DNA from: Chloroflexota bacterium
Lineage (GTDB): Bacteria > Chloroflexota > Anaerolineae > UBA4142
Reading direction: 5' to 3'
DNA: 64,000 nt
NCBI GenBank assembly: GCA_016215025.1
Contig: JACRMI010000104.1
Coordinates: 1 to 64,000 of the forward strand
The notes under the pieces: model-generated
The model's input: only the letters and a program-made list of their open reading frames with translations
Databases searched by the model: none
Told to the model about the DNA's origin: nothing
Made by a program: the position numbers and the translations under genes
Shown here: one piece after another, positions 9,712 through 18,780 of the stretch
Numbering within the stretch: the first letter of the stretch is position 1
Layout: each line of letters starts with the position of its first letter

Positions 9712-9891
9712 TTACTTCTTGCGGCGTTTGCTTACAAGCCCGAGTTCGGTCGCCTTAGATTCAACTGCGTTCAATGTCCGCTTTAGTCCTTTTGCGATGT
9801 CGCGATGAAGGGTACCTTTGCGATAATGTAGTTTCAAGAATGCAATGTCCTGGGGCGACCACGATCGATTGTGCTTGGCTGGCTGTGCCAT
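9712..9891 (-). CDS. Small basic SANT/Myb-like helix-turn-helix protein
   Basis: 59 residues from the ATG at 9891, which has a GGAGG ribosome site about 7 bases upstream, followed by a strong terminator. The sequence begins MAQPAKHNRSWSPQDIAFLK and continues with an IAKGLKRTLNAVESKA helix and a lysine/arginine-rich end (SKRRKK). Trp11, the acidic-LK helix and the RTxxAVxxKAxxLGL pattern match the many small bacterial SANT/Myb-like DNA-binding proteins. It probably binds DNA; its target is unknown. It is transcribed alone. Confidence 0.75.
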   Translation of the reverse strand: MAQPAKHNRSWSPQDIAFLKLHYRKGTLHRDIAKGLKRTLNAVESKATELGLVSKRRKK

Positions 9892-9975
9892 ATTTTACCT
9901 CCTAGCCATAAAAAGTTACAGCCCCAGTATAACACAGTTTTGAATTTTGGCAAGAGGCAAAAGGCAAAAACCGAC

Positions 9976-10383
9976 CTAGTTTGATGAACTAGCCTGGGAG
10001 CGGGAGGAGCGCTTGGGAAGCATCCCCGCTCCCAAAGCCAGCATCGAAAACAAATAGTATGCGATCACGAACCAGCCCAGGTCATTCATCATCTCCGACG
10101 CCTGCCCAACCAAGACCACGACCAAGTTCAACGCATCGCCAAGCGCGACGGACGGCACGATGACCCGGCAGACATCCGGCTCGGACAGGCTCCGACTCAG
10201 CCATAGCAAGAAACCCAGGAGAAACAAAATCGCGCCGTAACAACGCGCCAGAAAGAACAGACCACTCGGCTCGTTATTCGGCACGGCAAAGTACGCCAGC
10301 ACTACACCCGGCGCAAGCATAAAGATGAGTCCTGCCGTAAGCGAGATCGTCGATTTGATGGCGATTAGTTGACGGAGCTTCAT
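9976..10383 (-). CDS. Four-helix membrane protein, unknown
   Basis: 135 residues from the ATG at 10383, which is preceded by AAAGGAGGATGCC, an excellent ribosome site. This start is preferred to an upstream in-frame extension that has no such site. Four hydrophobic segments fill the protein (about 9-31, 44-62, 75-95, 104-124), with little soluble sequence except a serine-rich tail. It resembles uncharacterised small Chloroflexota and actinobacterial integral membrane proteins. No function can be assigned. Confidence 0.65.
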   Translation of the reverse strand: MKLRQLIAIKSTISLTAGLIFMLAPGVVLAYFAVPNNEPSGLFFLARCYGAILFLLGFLLWLSRSLSEPDVCRVIVPSVALGDALNLVVVLVGQASEMMNDLGWFVIAYYLFSMLALGAGMLPKRSSRSQASSSN

Positions 10384-10578
10384 GGCATCCTCCTTTTTGA
10401 AGCACTTTAGACGCCAACGACGACAAACTGCGGAGTTTAAGCGGTGAATAATAGCGAGCGCAGACTGAAGGATTGAGGGGTATTTTGAAAGAGCGTGGTA
10501 ATTTCCGTTCAACCTGCCTTGGGGCAACTTCAAGCCAACAACAACAGACACAGAGTTAAAATTCGATGAGCTGTAATA

Positions 10579-10618
10579 CGTGGAGAGAGGTTGGCAAGGT
10601 GCACAACCTCTCTCCACG
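10579..10618. terminator. 15-bp hairpin after the coiled-coil gene
   Basis: 10579-10593 pairs with 10604-10618 directly after the stop of the minus-strand gene at 10621. A T-run is missing, so it may be a terminator or an mRNA-stabilising 3' stem. Confidence 0.5.
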
Positions 10619-10620
10619 AA

Positions 10621-10815
10621 TCATGGAGCGGAGTTGGATTCTTTGACCGAATCGCTGCTTTCCTTCTGAGCCAAACCCAACACCAATTCCTTTAGTTCGG
10701 CGATAGCTTGCCGAATTTGTTCCAGTTCTTCGGCGTGCAAACGTTGATAGGAATCAAGTTGCTGTTCGAGTCGAAGCACTCGAACAGCAACATCGGAGGG
10801 CGGTGCGACTGACAT
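10621..10815 (-). CDS. Small coiled-coil protein, unknown
   Basis: 64 residues from the ATG at 10815, with GGGAGG 5-6 bases upstream. Residues about 8-50 show heptad-like leucine spacing (VRVLRLEQQLDSYQRL, then IRQAIAELKELVLGL), indicating a parallel coiled coil. Both ends are short and polar. It is bounded by hairpins on both sides (10579-10618 and 10932-10966), so it is a single-gene transcript. It could be an oligomerisation or scaffold protein; no family was recognised. Confidence 0.6.
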   Translation of the reverse strand: MSVAPPSDVAVRVLRLEQQLDSYQRLHAEELEQIRQAIAELKELVLGLAQKESSDSVKESNSAP

Positions 10816-10931
10816 TGTTCCTCCCTAATAAACACAATCGGCGGTGCGGCCTATTTGAATTCTAGCACGGATGAGGATGAGGAACGACGTACAAATGGGT
10901 CAGTCTAGAGTGCGAAAGTATCTTGGCAGGC

Positions 10932-10966
10932 AAAACTCCAGATTTCTGGATGAAACCTGGAGTTTT
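10932..10966 (-). terminator. Terminator of the b6/Rieske operon
   Basis: 10932-10941 pairs with 10957-10966. On the minus strand the stem is followed by TTTT. It lies 39 bases past the stop of the Rieske gene. Confidence 0.65.
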
Positions 10967-11004
10967 TTTCGATTAAAGTAGCCCACGAGGGCTATACGAC
11001 CACA

Positions 11005-11472
11005 CTACGACAACTGTTTACCGATCATTACCTTGCCGTCCTTGACGATCACCTCATATTGCGTCAGCGGTTTAGGTGGTGGACCCGAAACGACCGCGCC
11101 GGTGACCGGGTTAAAAAAGCCATCGTGACAAGGACAAGCGATACTGTTCTTGCGCGCGTCCCACAATACGATACACCCCAAGTGCGTGCAGATCGCCGTG
11201 AACGCTTTTAGCCCGCCCGATTTGCCGTTGACGACGATGACCGGTTTGTCATTGACCGAAACGATCTTGCCGCTACCGGGTCCAAAATCCTCCGCCTTGC
11301 CCACTTCGACCGGGGCACCGGTATCGGCGGCGGAACTCTTGGGCAGCAAGAAACCAACGACCGGTACCAACATGCCGACGATGGTCGACACCACGGAAAA
11401 GCCGAGCAAGAACTGGATAAAGCCACGCCGTGTGACAGGCGCATTGGTCGTATCTGAAAATGATTGTGCCAT
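11005..11472 (-). CDS. Rieske iron-sulfur protein of a b6-type quinol oxidase
   Basis: 155 residues. The N-terminus has a twin-arginine-like signal anchor (TRRGFIQFLLG, then a hydrophobic helix to about residue 43). The Rieske fold carries both cluster-binding boxes: CTHLGC (about 93-98) and CPCHDG (about 112-117), supplying two Cys and two His for a 2Fe-2S cluster. A GPPPKPL loop follows. In such complexes it takes an electron from quinol and passes it to a c-type cytochrome outside the membrane. It is the last gene of the operon, 13 bp after the multihaem cytochrome gene. Confidence 0.93.
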   Translation of the reverse strand: MAQSFSDTTNAPVTRRGFIQFLLGFSVVSTIVGMLVPVVGFLLPKSSAADTGAPVEVGKAEDFGPGSGKIVSVNDKPVIVVNGKSGGLKAFTAICTHLGCIVLWDARKNSIACPCHDGFFNPVTGAVVSGPPPKPLTQYEVIVKDGKVMIGKQLS

Positions 11473-11485
11473 GGTTTTTCTACTC

Positions 11486-13180
11486 CTATTGCGGCGGTAA
11501 TTGCTTGTATAGCTCGCGGCGAATTACATACAGCGACAAGATCGCCAACACCATAATCGCCAAACCGATGCCCATTACTTGACGGCGGAAGGCTTCATCG
11601 CGGGTTGCTTTCTCGGAATCAGCGACAATACCTTTCGCGATTTTGTTCGCCTCGTCGGTCTTTTCCTTCACGACCGATTCACTCAAAGTGTGTTGGGCGG
11701 CGCGCGCGGTGATGAGGTTCGTCTTTGCTTGCGCCAGCTTGGCTTCTTCGGGTGCGATAATCAAGGCAGCCGCTTGCGCGCGCTTGATCGCCGCCTCCGC
11801 ATCCTCAACCGATTTTGCTGCGCCAATGATGTCATCCGCTAACTTTTTCACAGCAGCGGCTTGAGTAGAATTATCTGGATGGCAACTACCGCATTGGCGG
11901 GTACCGTTTCCATGGAACATATCGTCCGTAGGCGTCATCACATCATATCGCCCGTGACACGTGACGCACTTGGGCATACCTGGCGTGTCTTTCGAATGCA
12001 CGCTCTGCAAATAGTATTGCTGAGTCGCCGTGTGACAACTACCGCAGACGTTCGCCACTTCGGCGAAACCAGGGGGCGCTGCGCCATGAGTGCCATGACA
12101 CGTGGCACAACTCGGCGCGCGCGTATCTTGCTCGACGAGCAACGCCTGACCATGCACGCTCTTGGCATACAATTCGAACTGATTCGTCGGAATATTGTAA
12201 CCCTTCATGTACTCGACGTTGGCGTGACAGGTCGCGCACAACCCCGGCACATTCAACGTATAGACTTTGGCGGTTGGATCGTCGGATTTTTTCGTCGCGT
12301 GCGACTCATGACAGGTGGCGCATGTCGCCACCTTGGCATCACCCTGCGCCAGTTTTTGACCGTGAACACTCGTCAGATACTTGGCATACTGATCGGTGGG
12401 TAAATCGTACTGACGCATGGTTTCCACGCGCGAGTGACAACTCGCGCACAGCGCAGGAATATCGACGATCTTGGGCACGCCGACGTAACCGGCGCTGGTC
12501 GCATGGGCTGCTGCCTTGTCGGCTTTGGTCGCATCACCACCGTGACACCCCGCGCAATTTACTCCGCGTTCTGAGTGAATGCTCGATGCCCAGTCTTTGG
12601 CATTCTGCCCGGCTTTGCCACTCAAGGTGTTATGGCAGGTCACGCACGTGTCTTGCGTCTTGGAGGCTGCCGATGTGTGCGGTATGAGAGTCGGTACCAC
12701 GATGGGCGGCTCGGACGCCGCTGCGGGCTGATGACAACCCTGACAGGTGGCAACCGTTCGTCCCGTATGATCGGCTGGGACTTTGGGCGCGCCGCCGATG
12801 CCGCTTTGGTGACAAGCCAAGCAATTTTCGCGATTCTGAAGCGGGTGCGGAATTTTAGGCGGACCACCCGCAGCGGGTTTGGTCGGCTGAGGCGTGCCAG
12901 CCACGGGTGCTCTCGTCGACGAAGCGCTCGACGACGCCGGACCGGGCTTGTGGCACATTTGGCACATTTCGTTCGTGCGTCCCGTATGATCGGCTGGGGA
13001 TTTCGGCGCGCCTGCCAAGCCCGTCGCGTGGCACGTTACGCAATCGCCGCGCCCTTCGAGCGAGTGCGGAATCGACGGCGGTCCCCCGCTCTGCGCATCT
13101 ACTGAAACACTCGGAACGAGCAAAGCAATAGCGACAAGCGCGATCAAGACGGTAGATATTTTCAAAATATTTTTCATCAT
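11486..13180 (-). CDS. Membrane-anchored 13-haem cytochrome c
   Basis: 564 residues. A signal peptide (about 1-29) is followed by thirteen CxxCH haem-binding motifs between about residues 45 and 440. Four of these sit in two near-identical N-terminal modules, each running IPHxLxxRxxC...PADHTGRT...CxxCH. After the haem domain come an alanine/glutamate-rich coiled coil (about 445-525) and a C-terminal helix (about 537-555) anchoring the protein. Lying between subunit IV and Rieske genes, it very probably replaces cytochrome c1/f as electron acceptor of the complex and passes electrons onward outside the cell membrane. NrfH/NapC-type and octahaem families are alternatives for parts of the haem core. 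Confidence 0.88.
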   Translation of the reverse strand: MMKNILKISTVLIALVAIALLVPSVSVDAQSGGPPSIPHSLEGRGDCVTCHATGLAGAPKSPADHTGRTNEMCQMCHKPGPASSSASSTRAPVAGTPQPTKPAAGGPPKIPHPLQNRENCLACHQSGIGGAPKVPADHTGRTVATCQGCHQPAAASEPPIVVPTLIPHTSAASKTQDTCVTCHNTLSGKAGQNAKDWASSIHSERGVNCAGCHGGDATKADKAAAHATSAGYVGVPKIVDIPALCASCHSRVETMRQYDLPTDQYAKYLTSVHGQKLAQGDAKVATCATCHESHATKKSDDPTAKVYTLNVPGLCATCHANVEYMKGYNIPTNQFELYAKSVHGQALLVEQDTRAPSCATCHGTHGAAPPGFAEVANVCGSCHTATQQYYLQSVHSKDTPGMPKCVTCHGRYDVMTPTDDMFHGNGTRQCGSCHPDNSTQAAAVKKLADDIIGAAKSVEDAEAAIKRAQAAALIIAPEEAKLAQAKTNLITARAAQHTLSESVVKEKTDEANKIAKGIVADSEKATRDEAFRRQVMGIGLAIMVLAILSLYVIRRELYKQLPPQ

Positions 13181-13229
13181 CTAAACTCCGGGCGCGCGTC
13201 GAACGTCAGACTCGCGATGAGGATGGGAG

Positions 13230-13658
13230 CTAACTGAATTGACCCCAAAGGGTTAGTCCGATAAACACCCCAAGCGCGACGACGACAACGGCAATCATCA
13301 CCGGACGCCTGCTCGCTATTTTTTTCGGCGATCGATCAAGGAAGGGCAAAAAGAACAACATCCCGATCAAAATACCCGGAATCAAGATGCCGAGTAAACG
13401 CGGCATATCGGGACCGAGAAAACTAAATACCGCCGCGACCTTGAGAAACTGATACACCGACAAAAAGTACCATTCGGGCTTGACGTGTTCCGGCGTCAGC
13501 ATCGCATTTGCTCGATCTTCCAAGCCCGCGGGGAACACGGCGGACAAGGTGACGAGCAGACCCAGAATGACGTACCACGCGATGAGTTCGCTTAGGACGT
13601 AATGGGGCCAAAAGGGTAATAGCTTTTGTTCTTTATCCTTCTTCGACGGGTCGCTCAT
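13230..13658 (-). CDS. petD: Cytochrome b6f-type subunit IV (cytochrome b C-terminal half)
   Basis: 142 residues from the ATG at 13658, which overlaps the TGA of the cytochrome b6 gene and has GGAGG just upstream. The open frame continues upstream but there overlaps cytochrome b6, so that extension is rejected. It contains the quinol-site signature PEWY (KPEWYFLSVYQ, about residue 60) and three membrane helices, equal to helices E-G of mitochondrial cytochrome b, plus a fourth near the C-terminus. Together with the preceding gene it makes the split cytochrome b typical of b6-type complexes. Confidence 0.9.
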   Translation of the reverse strand: MSDPSKKDKEQKLLPFWPHYVLSELIAWYVILGLLVTLSAVFPAGLEDRANAMLTPEHVKPEWYFLSVYQFLKVAAVFSFLGPDMPRLLGILIPGILIGMLFFLPFLDRSPKKIASRRPVMIAVVVVALGVFIGLTLWGQFS

Positions 13659-14347
13659 TTTTCCTCCGTAGCATGGGGGTCTGCCAATCCCTGTTGGTGG
13701 ATAATCAACAGATGGACTCCAAGCAAACCGACGAGCGTTGCAGGCAAAATCAACATGTGGACACCCAAGAAACGCGACAGGGTCAAGGCGCTGACATCCG
13801 TCCCGGCGCGCAAAAAGTCGCGAATCGAATCGCCAATGATCGGCACTGCCGATGCGATTTCGGTACCGACGGTGGTCGCCCAAAACGCGCGCTGGTCCCA
13901 TGGCAGCAAATAACCGGTAAACCCAAAACCAAGCGTGACAAACAGCAACGCCATGCCTGCCATCCACGTCACCTCGCGCGGGCGCTTGTATGCGCCTTGG
14001 ATCACCACGCGCAGCATGTGCAGGATGCAGAAAATAATCATGAGGTTTGCACCCCATGCATGAACGCTGCGAATCAGCCAACCAAAGTTGACTTGATTCA
14101 TGATGTACAAAATGCTGTTGTAGGCGCTTTCGGGTGTTGGCTGGTAGTACAACGAAAGCAAAATACCGGTGACCGCTTGGCTCATGAACAAAAACAGCGT
14201 GATCCCGCCGAGATAAAAGGTATGCGCGCTGCGCGGAATCACGACATGCAGCGACGCCGTGATCAACCCGCGAAGACCTACGCGTTCGTCGAGCCAATCG
14301 ATCACGGCATTGAGCCAATTCATAGGATTTAATCGAGTCGCTTGCAT
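13655..14347 (-). CDS. petB: Cytochrome b6-type protein
   Basis: 230 residues. Four membrane helices carry the two His pairs that ligate the b haems. The first pair, in RSVHAWGAN...ILHML, has 13 residues between the histidines. The second, in FLGVHMLI...GVHLLI, has 14 between, which is the b6 spacing rather than the 13 of mitochondrial cytochrome b. GYLLPWDQ marks the quinol-site helix. No cysteine is present near the N-terminus, so the extra covalent haem of cyanobacterial b6 is not expected. It is the first gene of the operon b6 - subunit IV - 13-haem cytochrome - Rieske. Confidence 0.92.
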   Translation of the reverse strand: MQATRLNPMNWLNAVIDWLDERVGLRGLITASLHVVIPRSAHTFYLGGITLFLFMSQAVTGILLSLYYQPTPESAYNSILYIMNQVNFGWLIRSVHAWGANLMIIFCILHMLRVVIQGAYKRPREVTWMAGMALLFVTLGFGFTGYLLPWDQRAFWATTVGTEIASAVPIIGDSIRDFLRAGTDVSALTLSRFLGVHMLILPATLVGLLGVHLLIIHQQGLADPHATEEK

Positions 14348-14367
14348 CTATGCCTCCACAACAAAAT

Positions 14368-14463
14368 GCATCTGTCACCCTGAGCAGATTCGCTTCGCTC
14401 ACTGTAAACTCCGCGAAGGGTCTCATTCCGCGAGACAGGATTCTTCGCTGCGCTCAGCATGAC
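14368..14463. repeat. Imperfect palindromic intergenic repeat
   Basis: The left part contains CACCCTGAGCAGATTCGCTT and the right part CTTCGCTGCGCTCAGCATGA, so the ends are roughly inverted copies around a TCCGCGAAGGGTCTCATTCC core. A related fragment (CCCTGAGCGCAGTCGAAGGG) is at about 31511-31530. It looks like a dispersed extragenic palindrome. Confidence 0.5.
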
Positions 14464-14478
14464 TATGGCTAACAGAAA

Positions 14479-14512
14479 CCTCCGCTGGGCGCAACAATTC
14501 GCCCAACGGAGG
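14479..14512. terminator. Hairpin in the 14.35-15.08 kb spacer
   Basis: 14479-14490 pairs with 14501-14512 with one wobble, around a 10-base loop. No T-run is present, so its role is uncertain. Confidence 0.35.
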
Positions 14513-14650
14513 CATTCATCACCAACCATCAGTATGATCAGAACGCCGTCGTCAGCGTCCGGCGAGTCTATAGTATCACAATCAACGTTCGGATTCAGCC
14601 CGAAATGTCCCGGTTTTTGGATGACATTTGTCCCAACTTTGAGGTAGCGC

Positions 14651-15036
14651 GAGCGACTCGCTCGCGTTCGCGGCGGGCAAGCTGCTCGCTCTACAGTTTT
14701 GTGGCACGAGTGGCTCACTCACATTTTCTGCGGGCAGGCTGCCCGCGCTACAGCTTTGTGGCACGAGCGACTCGCTCGCGTTCGCGGCGGGCAAGCTGCT
14801 CGCGCTACAGTTTTGTGGCACGAGCGACTCGCTCGCGTTCGCGGCGGGCAAGCTGCTCGCTCTACAGCTTTGTGGTACGAGCGACTCGCTCGCGTTCGCG
14901 GCGGGCAGGCTGCCCGCGCTACAGCTTTGTGGCACGAGCGGCTCGCTCGCGTTCGCGGCGGGCAGGCTGCCAGCGCTACAGCTTTGTGGCGTGAGCGGCT
15001 CACTCGCGTTCACGACCGGCAAGCTGCCCGCGCTAC
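14651..15036. repeat. Seven-copy 57-bp tandem repeat
   Basis: Units start at 14651, 14708, 14765, 14822, 14879, 14936 and 14993 (the last partial). Each unit begins GAGCGACTCGCTC (self-complementary), continues with a second near-palindrome (GCGGGCAAGCTGCTCGC), and ends CTACAGTTTTGTGGCAC with small variations. Because 57 is a multiple of three, open frames run through in several phases, but none has a start site or plausible protein. It fills the spacer between the b6 operon and the acetyl-CoA synthetase gene. Confidence 0.85.
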
Positions 15037-15040
15037 AAAT

Positions 15041-15074
15041 AAAAACCTCGGCGGAAAACTCCACCGAGGTTTTT
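15041..15074. terminator. Terminator after acetyl-CoA synthetase 1
   Basis: A 14-base stem with one mismatch (15041-15054 with 15061-15074) has an A-run on one side and a T-run on the other. It lies 16 bases past the minus-strand stop at 15091. Confidence 0.8.
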
Positions 15075-15090
15075 TCGTTCATAATGCGAA

Positions 15091-16995
15091 CTATTCTTCG
15101 AGCGTCGTAACGTCGCCTTCGGGCAGGCCTTGTGCGCGCGCTTTAAGCACGCGACGCATGATCTTGCCACTGCGTGTCTTGGGTAACTTGTCCACAAACG
15201 TAATTTTTTCCGGCTTGGCGATGGGACCCATTTCGTGTCCAACGTGTTGCTTGAGTTCCTCAGCCAACGCATCGTCGCCGGTGCGCCCTGCCTTGAGAAT
15301 CACGTAGGTGTAAATCGCTTGACCCTTGATTTCATGCGACAAGCCGATAGCCGCAGCTTCCGCTACGGCAGGATGGCTCACCAACGCGCTTTCGACTTCA
15401 GCCGTGCCAAGACGATAACCGGATACTTTGATGACATCGTCGACGCGACCGATGATCCAGAAATATCCATCCTCGTCCTTGCGCGCACTGTCCCCGGTGA
15501 AATAAACGCCGGGATACCGACTCCAGTACTGCTGCACGTATCGGTCCGGGTCTTTGTAGATCGTGCGCAACATGGCGGGCCATGGTTTCTTGAGGACGAG
15601 ATACCCTTCTTCGCCAGGCTTGACCGGATTGCCTTGATCGTCGTACACATCTGCTTCGAGTCCTGGGAATGGACGGGTTGCACTGCCAGGTTTCAAACTA
15701 ACGACAGGCATTGGCGTAATCATGAACATGCCCGTCTCGGTTTGCCACCATGTGTCCATAATCGGGCAGCGTTCCTTGCCGATGACGCGATAGTACCACT
15801 TCCACGCTTCGGGATTGATCGGCTCGCCAACCGTGCCGAGCAAACGCAGCGTCGACAAATCGTGTCGATTGGGCCACGATTCGCCAAAGCGCATGAGACC
15901 GCGAATGGCTGTGGGTGCACAGTAGAACACGGAGATGCCGTACTTTTCGACGAGCGACCACCAGCGATTGGGATAGGGATACGTTGGCGCGCCTTCGTAC
16001 ATGAACGACGTTGCGCCCAAGAGCAACGGCGCGTAGACGATGTACGAGTGACCGGTGATCCAGCCTGGGTCGGCGGCGCACCACCAACGATCTTCTTCTT
16101 TTAGATCGAACACAAACTTGAGCGTCGTCGCAATGCCGACCATGTAACCGCCGTGCGTGTGCAAAATCGCTTTCGGCTTGCCGGTCGTGCCGGAGGTGTA
16201 GAGCATGAACAACGGGTCTTCGGCATCCATGACTTCGGTTTCGGAGCGATTGCTATTGCGCGCGATCGGCAAGCCCATCAACTCGTGCCACCAATAATCG
16301 CGACCCTGTTCCATGTACACTTCGTGTCCGGTTCGCTTGAACACGATCACATGCTCGACCGTTGGCGCGCGCTTTAAGGCTTCGTCGACGATCTTTTTCA
16401 GTTCCACGATTTTGTTATTCATGTAACTGCCGTCGCACGTCACAACCACACGCGATTCGCTATCTTCGATTCGACCATGCAACGCTTCGACGGAGAAACC
16501 GCCGTAGACGACTGAGTGGACCGCGCCAATTTTCGCGCACGCGAGCATGGCAATCGGCAATTCAGGGACGCGCCCCATGTAGATGGTCACCCGGTCGCCT
16601 TTTTTGACGCCCATGCTGCGCAATACATTGGCGAACTTGCACACTTCGCGATTCAACGCGTGGTACGAGTATGTGCGCACTTCGCCGCTCTCACCTTCCC
16701 AGATGAGCGCGAGCTTGTTACGTCGCCAGGTTTTGACGTGGCGATCGAGACAGTTGTACGTGATATTGACCTGCCCACCGACGAACCATTTGAAGAAGGG
16801 TTTCTTGGAATCGTCGAGGACCTTGTCCCATTTCTTGAACCAGTCGAACTCTTCGGCACGCGCGCCCCAAAAACCCGCCAGGTCTTTTTCGGCTGCACGC
16901 GCCATCTCTTCGTAGCTCTTGACGTTGGCGTTCGCCACAACTTCGGGTGAAGGCGGATAGACTTCGCCCGTCATTTCTTTTTCTTCTTTTGCCAT
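15091..16995 (-). CDS. acs: Acetyl-CoA synthetase (AMP-forming) 1
   Basis: 634 residues, the full length of AcsA. Visible signatures are the ACAS N-terminal segment (about 25-85), the core motif [11 protein letters not shown], the AMP-site [27 protein letters not shown], and the C-terminal [11 protein letters not shown], whose lysine is the one modified by acetylation in this family. It converts acetate, ATP and CoA to acetyl-CoA in the cytoplasm. An AAAGGAAT ribosome site precedes the ATG at 16995. A cation/proton antiporter gene lies 13 bp upstream on the same strand, so the two are probably co-transcribed. Confidence 0.93.
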   Translation of the reverse strand: MAKEEKEMTGEVYPPSPEVVANANVKSYEEMARAAEKDLAGFWGARAEEFDWFKKWDKVLDDSKKPFFKWFVGGQVNITYNCLDRHVKTWRRNKLALIWEGESGEVRTYSYHALNREVCKFANVLRSMGVKKGDRVTIYMGRVPELPIAMLACAKIGAVHSVVYGGFSVEALHGRIEDSESRVVVTCDGSYMNNKIVELKKIVDEALKRAPTVEHVIVFKRTGHEVYMEQGRDYWWHELMGLPIARNSNRSETEVMDAEDPLFMLYTSGTTGKPKAILHTHGGYMVGIATTLKFVFDLKEEDRWWCAADPGWITGHSYIVYAPLLLGATSFMYEGAPTYPYPNRWWSLVEKYGISVFYCAPTAIRGLMRFGESWPNRHDLSTLRLLGTVGEPINPEAWKWYYRVIGKERCPIMDTWWQTETGMFMITPMPVVSLKPGSATRPFPGLEADVYDDQGNPVKPGEEGYLVLKKPWPAMLRTIYKDPDRYVQQYWSRYPGVYFTGDSARKDEDGYFWIIGRVDDVIKVSGYRLGTAEVESALVSHPAVAEAAAIGLSHEIKGQAIYTYVILKAGRTGDDALAEELKQHVGHEMGPIAKPEKITFVDKLPKTRSGKIMRRVLKARAQGLPEGDVTTLEE

Positions 16996-17008
16996 TGCCT
17001 GATTCCTT

Positions 17009-18442
17009 TCAGATAGAATTGGGATTACTTAATATTATAGATTGTTTTTGACGCCCCAACAATAGGGTCAAGACCGGAGGCGTGAGCAAGGTGCTCAGAA
17101 TAACCACAATTACAATCATTGAGAAAACTTGGTCGTTCACCACCCCCAATGCTCTGCCACTCGCAGCAAAAATTAGACCCACTTCGCCGCGCGGCACCAT
17201 CCCCCAACCGACCAACCACTTGTCGACCGGACCAGCGACCAAACCCGCACAAATTTTTCCGACAAAAGCCACCACCGTGATGCCCAACGCGACGATCAAG
17301 ATTGGAAAATCGAATAGCGTCTCAAGTCGGACATTCATGCCGGTCAAGACGAAAAAGATCGGGACCAAGAAAAATCCCAGGGGTTCCAAGAGGTCTTGAA
17401 CGTGTCGGTCGCTGTGATGTTCAAACACCTCCTGAACATTTTCGTGAACTTTTTGTCCCACGCCGGTCAACGCGGACCGAATATCGGCGATAAGTTTTGG
17501 ATCCTCGAATTCCTTAAAGTGGACCGGATCCAGCACTAGCCCCGCCGCAAACGCGCCAACGATCGGAGCCAATCCGATTTGTTGAGCAAAGTAGGCGGCA
17601 GTCAACCCAAAACAAATCGCCAGCGTAAACTTCATACCGATGCCGGTATGAATCTTGGAAAATAATCGCCCCAGCCATGGTGCGAGAAGCAATCCCAAAA
17701 CAATCGCGCTCGCCAGAAAAGCAATGGCTTTGAACGTAATCAACGTGATATCCATTGCGCTGACCGTGCCGGAGGTAACGATGGCTGTAACCACCGCCAA
17801 GATGATCAGCCCCAACACATCGTCGATCACGGCTGCGCCCAAAACAATCTGCGCTTCGGGCGTTTGTAGTTTGCCTAAATCACGGAACACGCGCGCCGTA
17901 ATTCCGACCGAGGTCGCAGTCAACGTGGCACCGATAAAGAGGTAGGCATTGACCGAAAGTCCCGGTAACAACAACGGCGCGACGACGAACATTGCCAGCG
18001 CAAACGGAACCACAACACCGACACACGCCACGATCAACGCGCGCATACCGACTCGCCGCATTTCCTTAATATCAGTTTCGAGACCGACTTGGAATAATAA
18101 TACCACTACTCCCACTTGCGCCAAGAACTGGACGAATTGGTCGCTCTTGATCGGTTCCAGTACTGGCAAGCCGATCAGAATCAAGTTGCCCAAAATGACA
18201 CCCGCCACTAGCTCGCCCAGCACCGCGGGTTGACCGATTCGCTCCACCAAGCTCGCTACTTTGCCCGCTAGCAAGAGTACGACGATCCACAGTAACGTCG
18301 TCGCAATGTTCAATTCTGTCTCCGAGCTACTGGCGGCATGAACAGTAGCTGGGATCAGCATCACAAGTATTGCAATTATTCCGGAACGGATTACACTAGA
18401 GCGCATGAACGATCTAGGAATTGCTTTCACAGTTTTCGTCAT
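17009..18442 (-). CDS. CPA2-type cation:proton antiporter (Kef/NapA-like)
   Basis: Up to 477 residues. The ATG at 18442 and another at 18406 are both possible; neither has a strong ribosome site, and the second begins a good signal-like helix. About 12-13 membrane helices follow, with family motifs [44 protein letters not shown] (the paired DD ion-binding residues are visible) and [14 protein letters not shown]. It exchanges Na+ or K+ for protons. An insert rich in charged residues and histidines (about 340-365, [12 protein letters not shown]) precedes the last helices and may be regulatory. It probably shares a transcript with acs downstream. Confidence 0.87.
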   Translation of the reverse strand: MTKTVKAIPRSFMRSSVIRSGIIAILVMLIPATVHAASSSETELNIATTLLWIVVLLLAGKVASLVERIGQPAVLGELVAGVILGNLILIGLPVLEPIKSDQFVQFLAQVGVVVLLFQVGLETDIKEMRRVGMRALIVACVGVVVPFALAMFVVAPLLLPGLSVNAYLFIGATLTATSVGITARVFRDLGKLQTPEAQIVLGAAVIDDVLGLIILAVVTAIVTSGTVSAMDITLITFKAIAFLASAIVLGLLLAPWLGRLFSKIHTGIGMKFTLAICFGLTAAYFAQQIGLAPIVGAFAAGLVLDPVHFKEFEDPKLIADIRSALTGVGQKVHENVQEVFEHHSDRHVQDLLEPLGFFLVPIFFVLTGMNVRLETLFDFPILIVALGITVVAFVGKICAGLVAGPVDKWLVGWGMVPRGEVGLIFAASGRALGVVNDQVFSMIVIVVILSTLLTPPVLTLLLGRQKQSIILSNPNSI

Positions 18443-18780
18443 CCTTGTTAGTCTTGGCGTTCATTGGCGTCGCCGCCGTACCGCCGCAACGAGTTGTTCC
18501 GTCCAACCCAACCTGAGTGGATTGCAAGTGAGTTGTCTTGCGACGCAAGCTCTCGGCGCGCAATTTTTTTGGCGCGAACAATCCATTGGCTTGCCGCCGG
18601 CGACTTTTGCGGTCATCTGTGTGATCGTCGGCGTGGCAGGCTTGGGCTATGCGAGCATTTTTTGCGATTGTCGAAACGATGTGCTTATGGTTTAGCGAGG
18701 GCAGTCCCAAAATAATGCGGCGGTGTGAACGATGGATGAAATTGGCTTGACTTATGCCGCAAGATTTTGTGAGTCCACGC
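18443..18780. other. Intergenic region, no supported feature
   Basis: About 340 bases lie between the ankyrin gene end and the antiporter start. A hydrophobic plus-strand frame at 18405-18695 overlaps the antiporter start, has no ribosome site and is not believed. No clear hairpin was seen. Confidence 0.5.

Noticed and set aside
13659..14426. N-terminal extension of the subunit IV reading frame
   Set aside because: It overlaps the whole cytochrome b6 gene in another frame; the true start is the ATG at 13658 with GGAGG.
14651..15036. CRISPR array
   Set aside because: The units are directly adjacent without variable spacers, so this is a tandem repeat.
14582..15307. Repeat-containing open frames on both strands (ANASEPLVPQS-like or RATRSRSRRA-like peptides)
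   Set aside because: They arise because the 57-bp repeat length is a multiple of three; no ribosome site and compositionally implausible.
18405..18695. Hydrophobic plus-strand frame of 96 codons
   Set aside because: Overlaps the antiporter start on the other strand, lacks a ribosome site and has no family resemblance.
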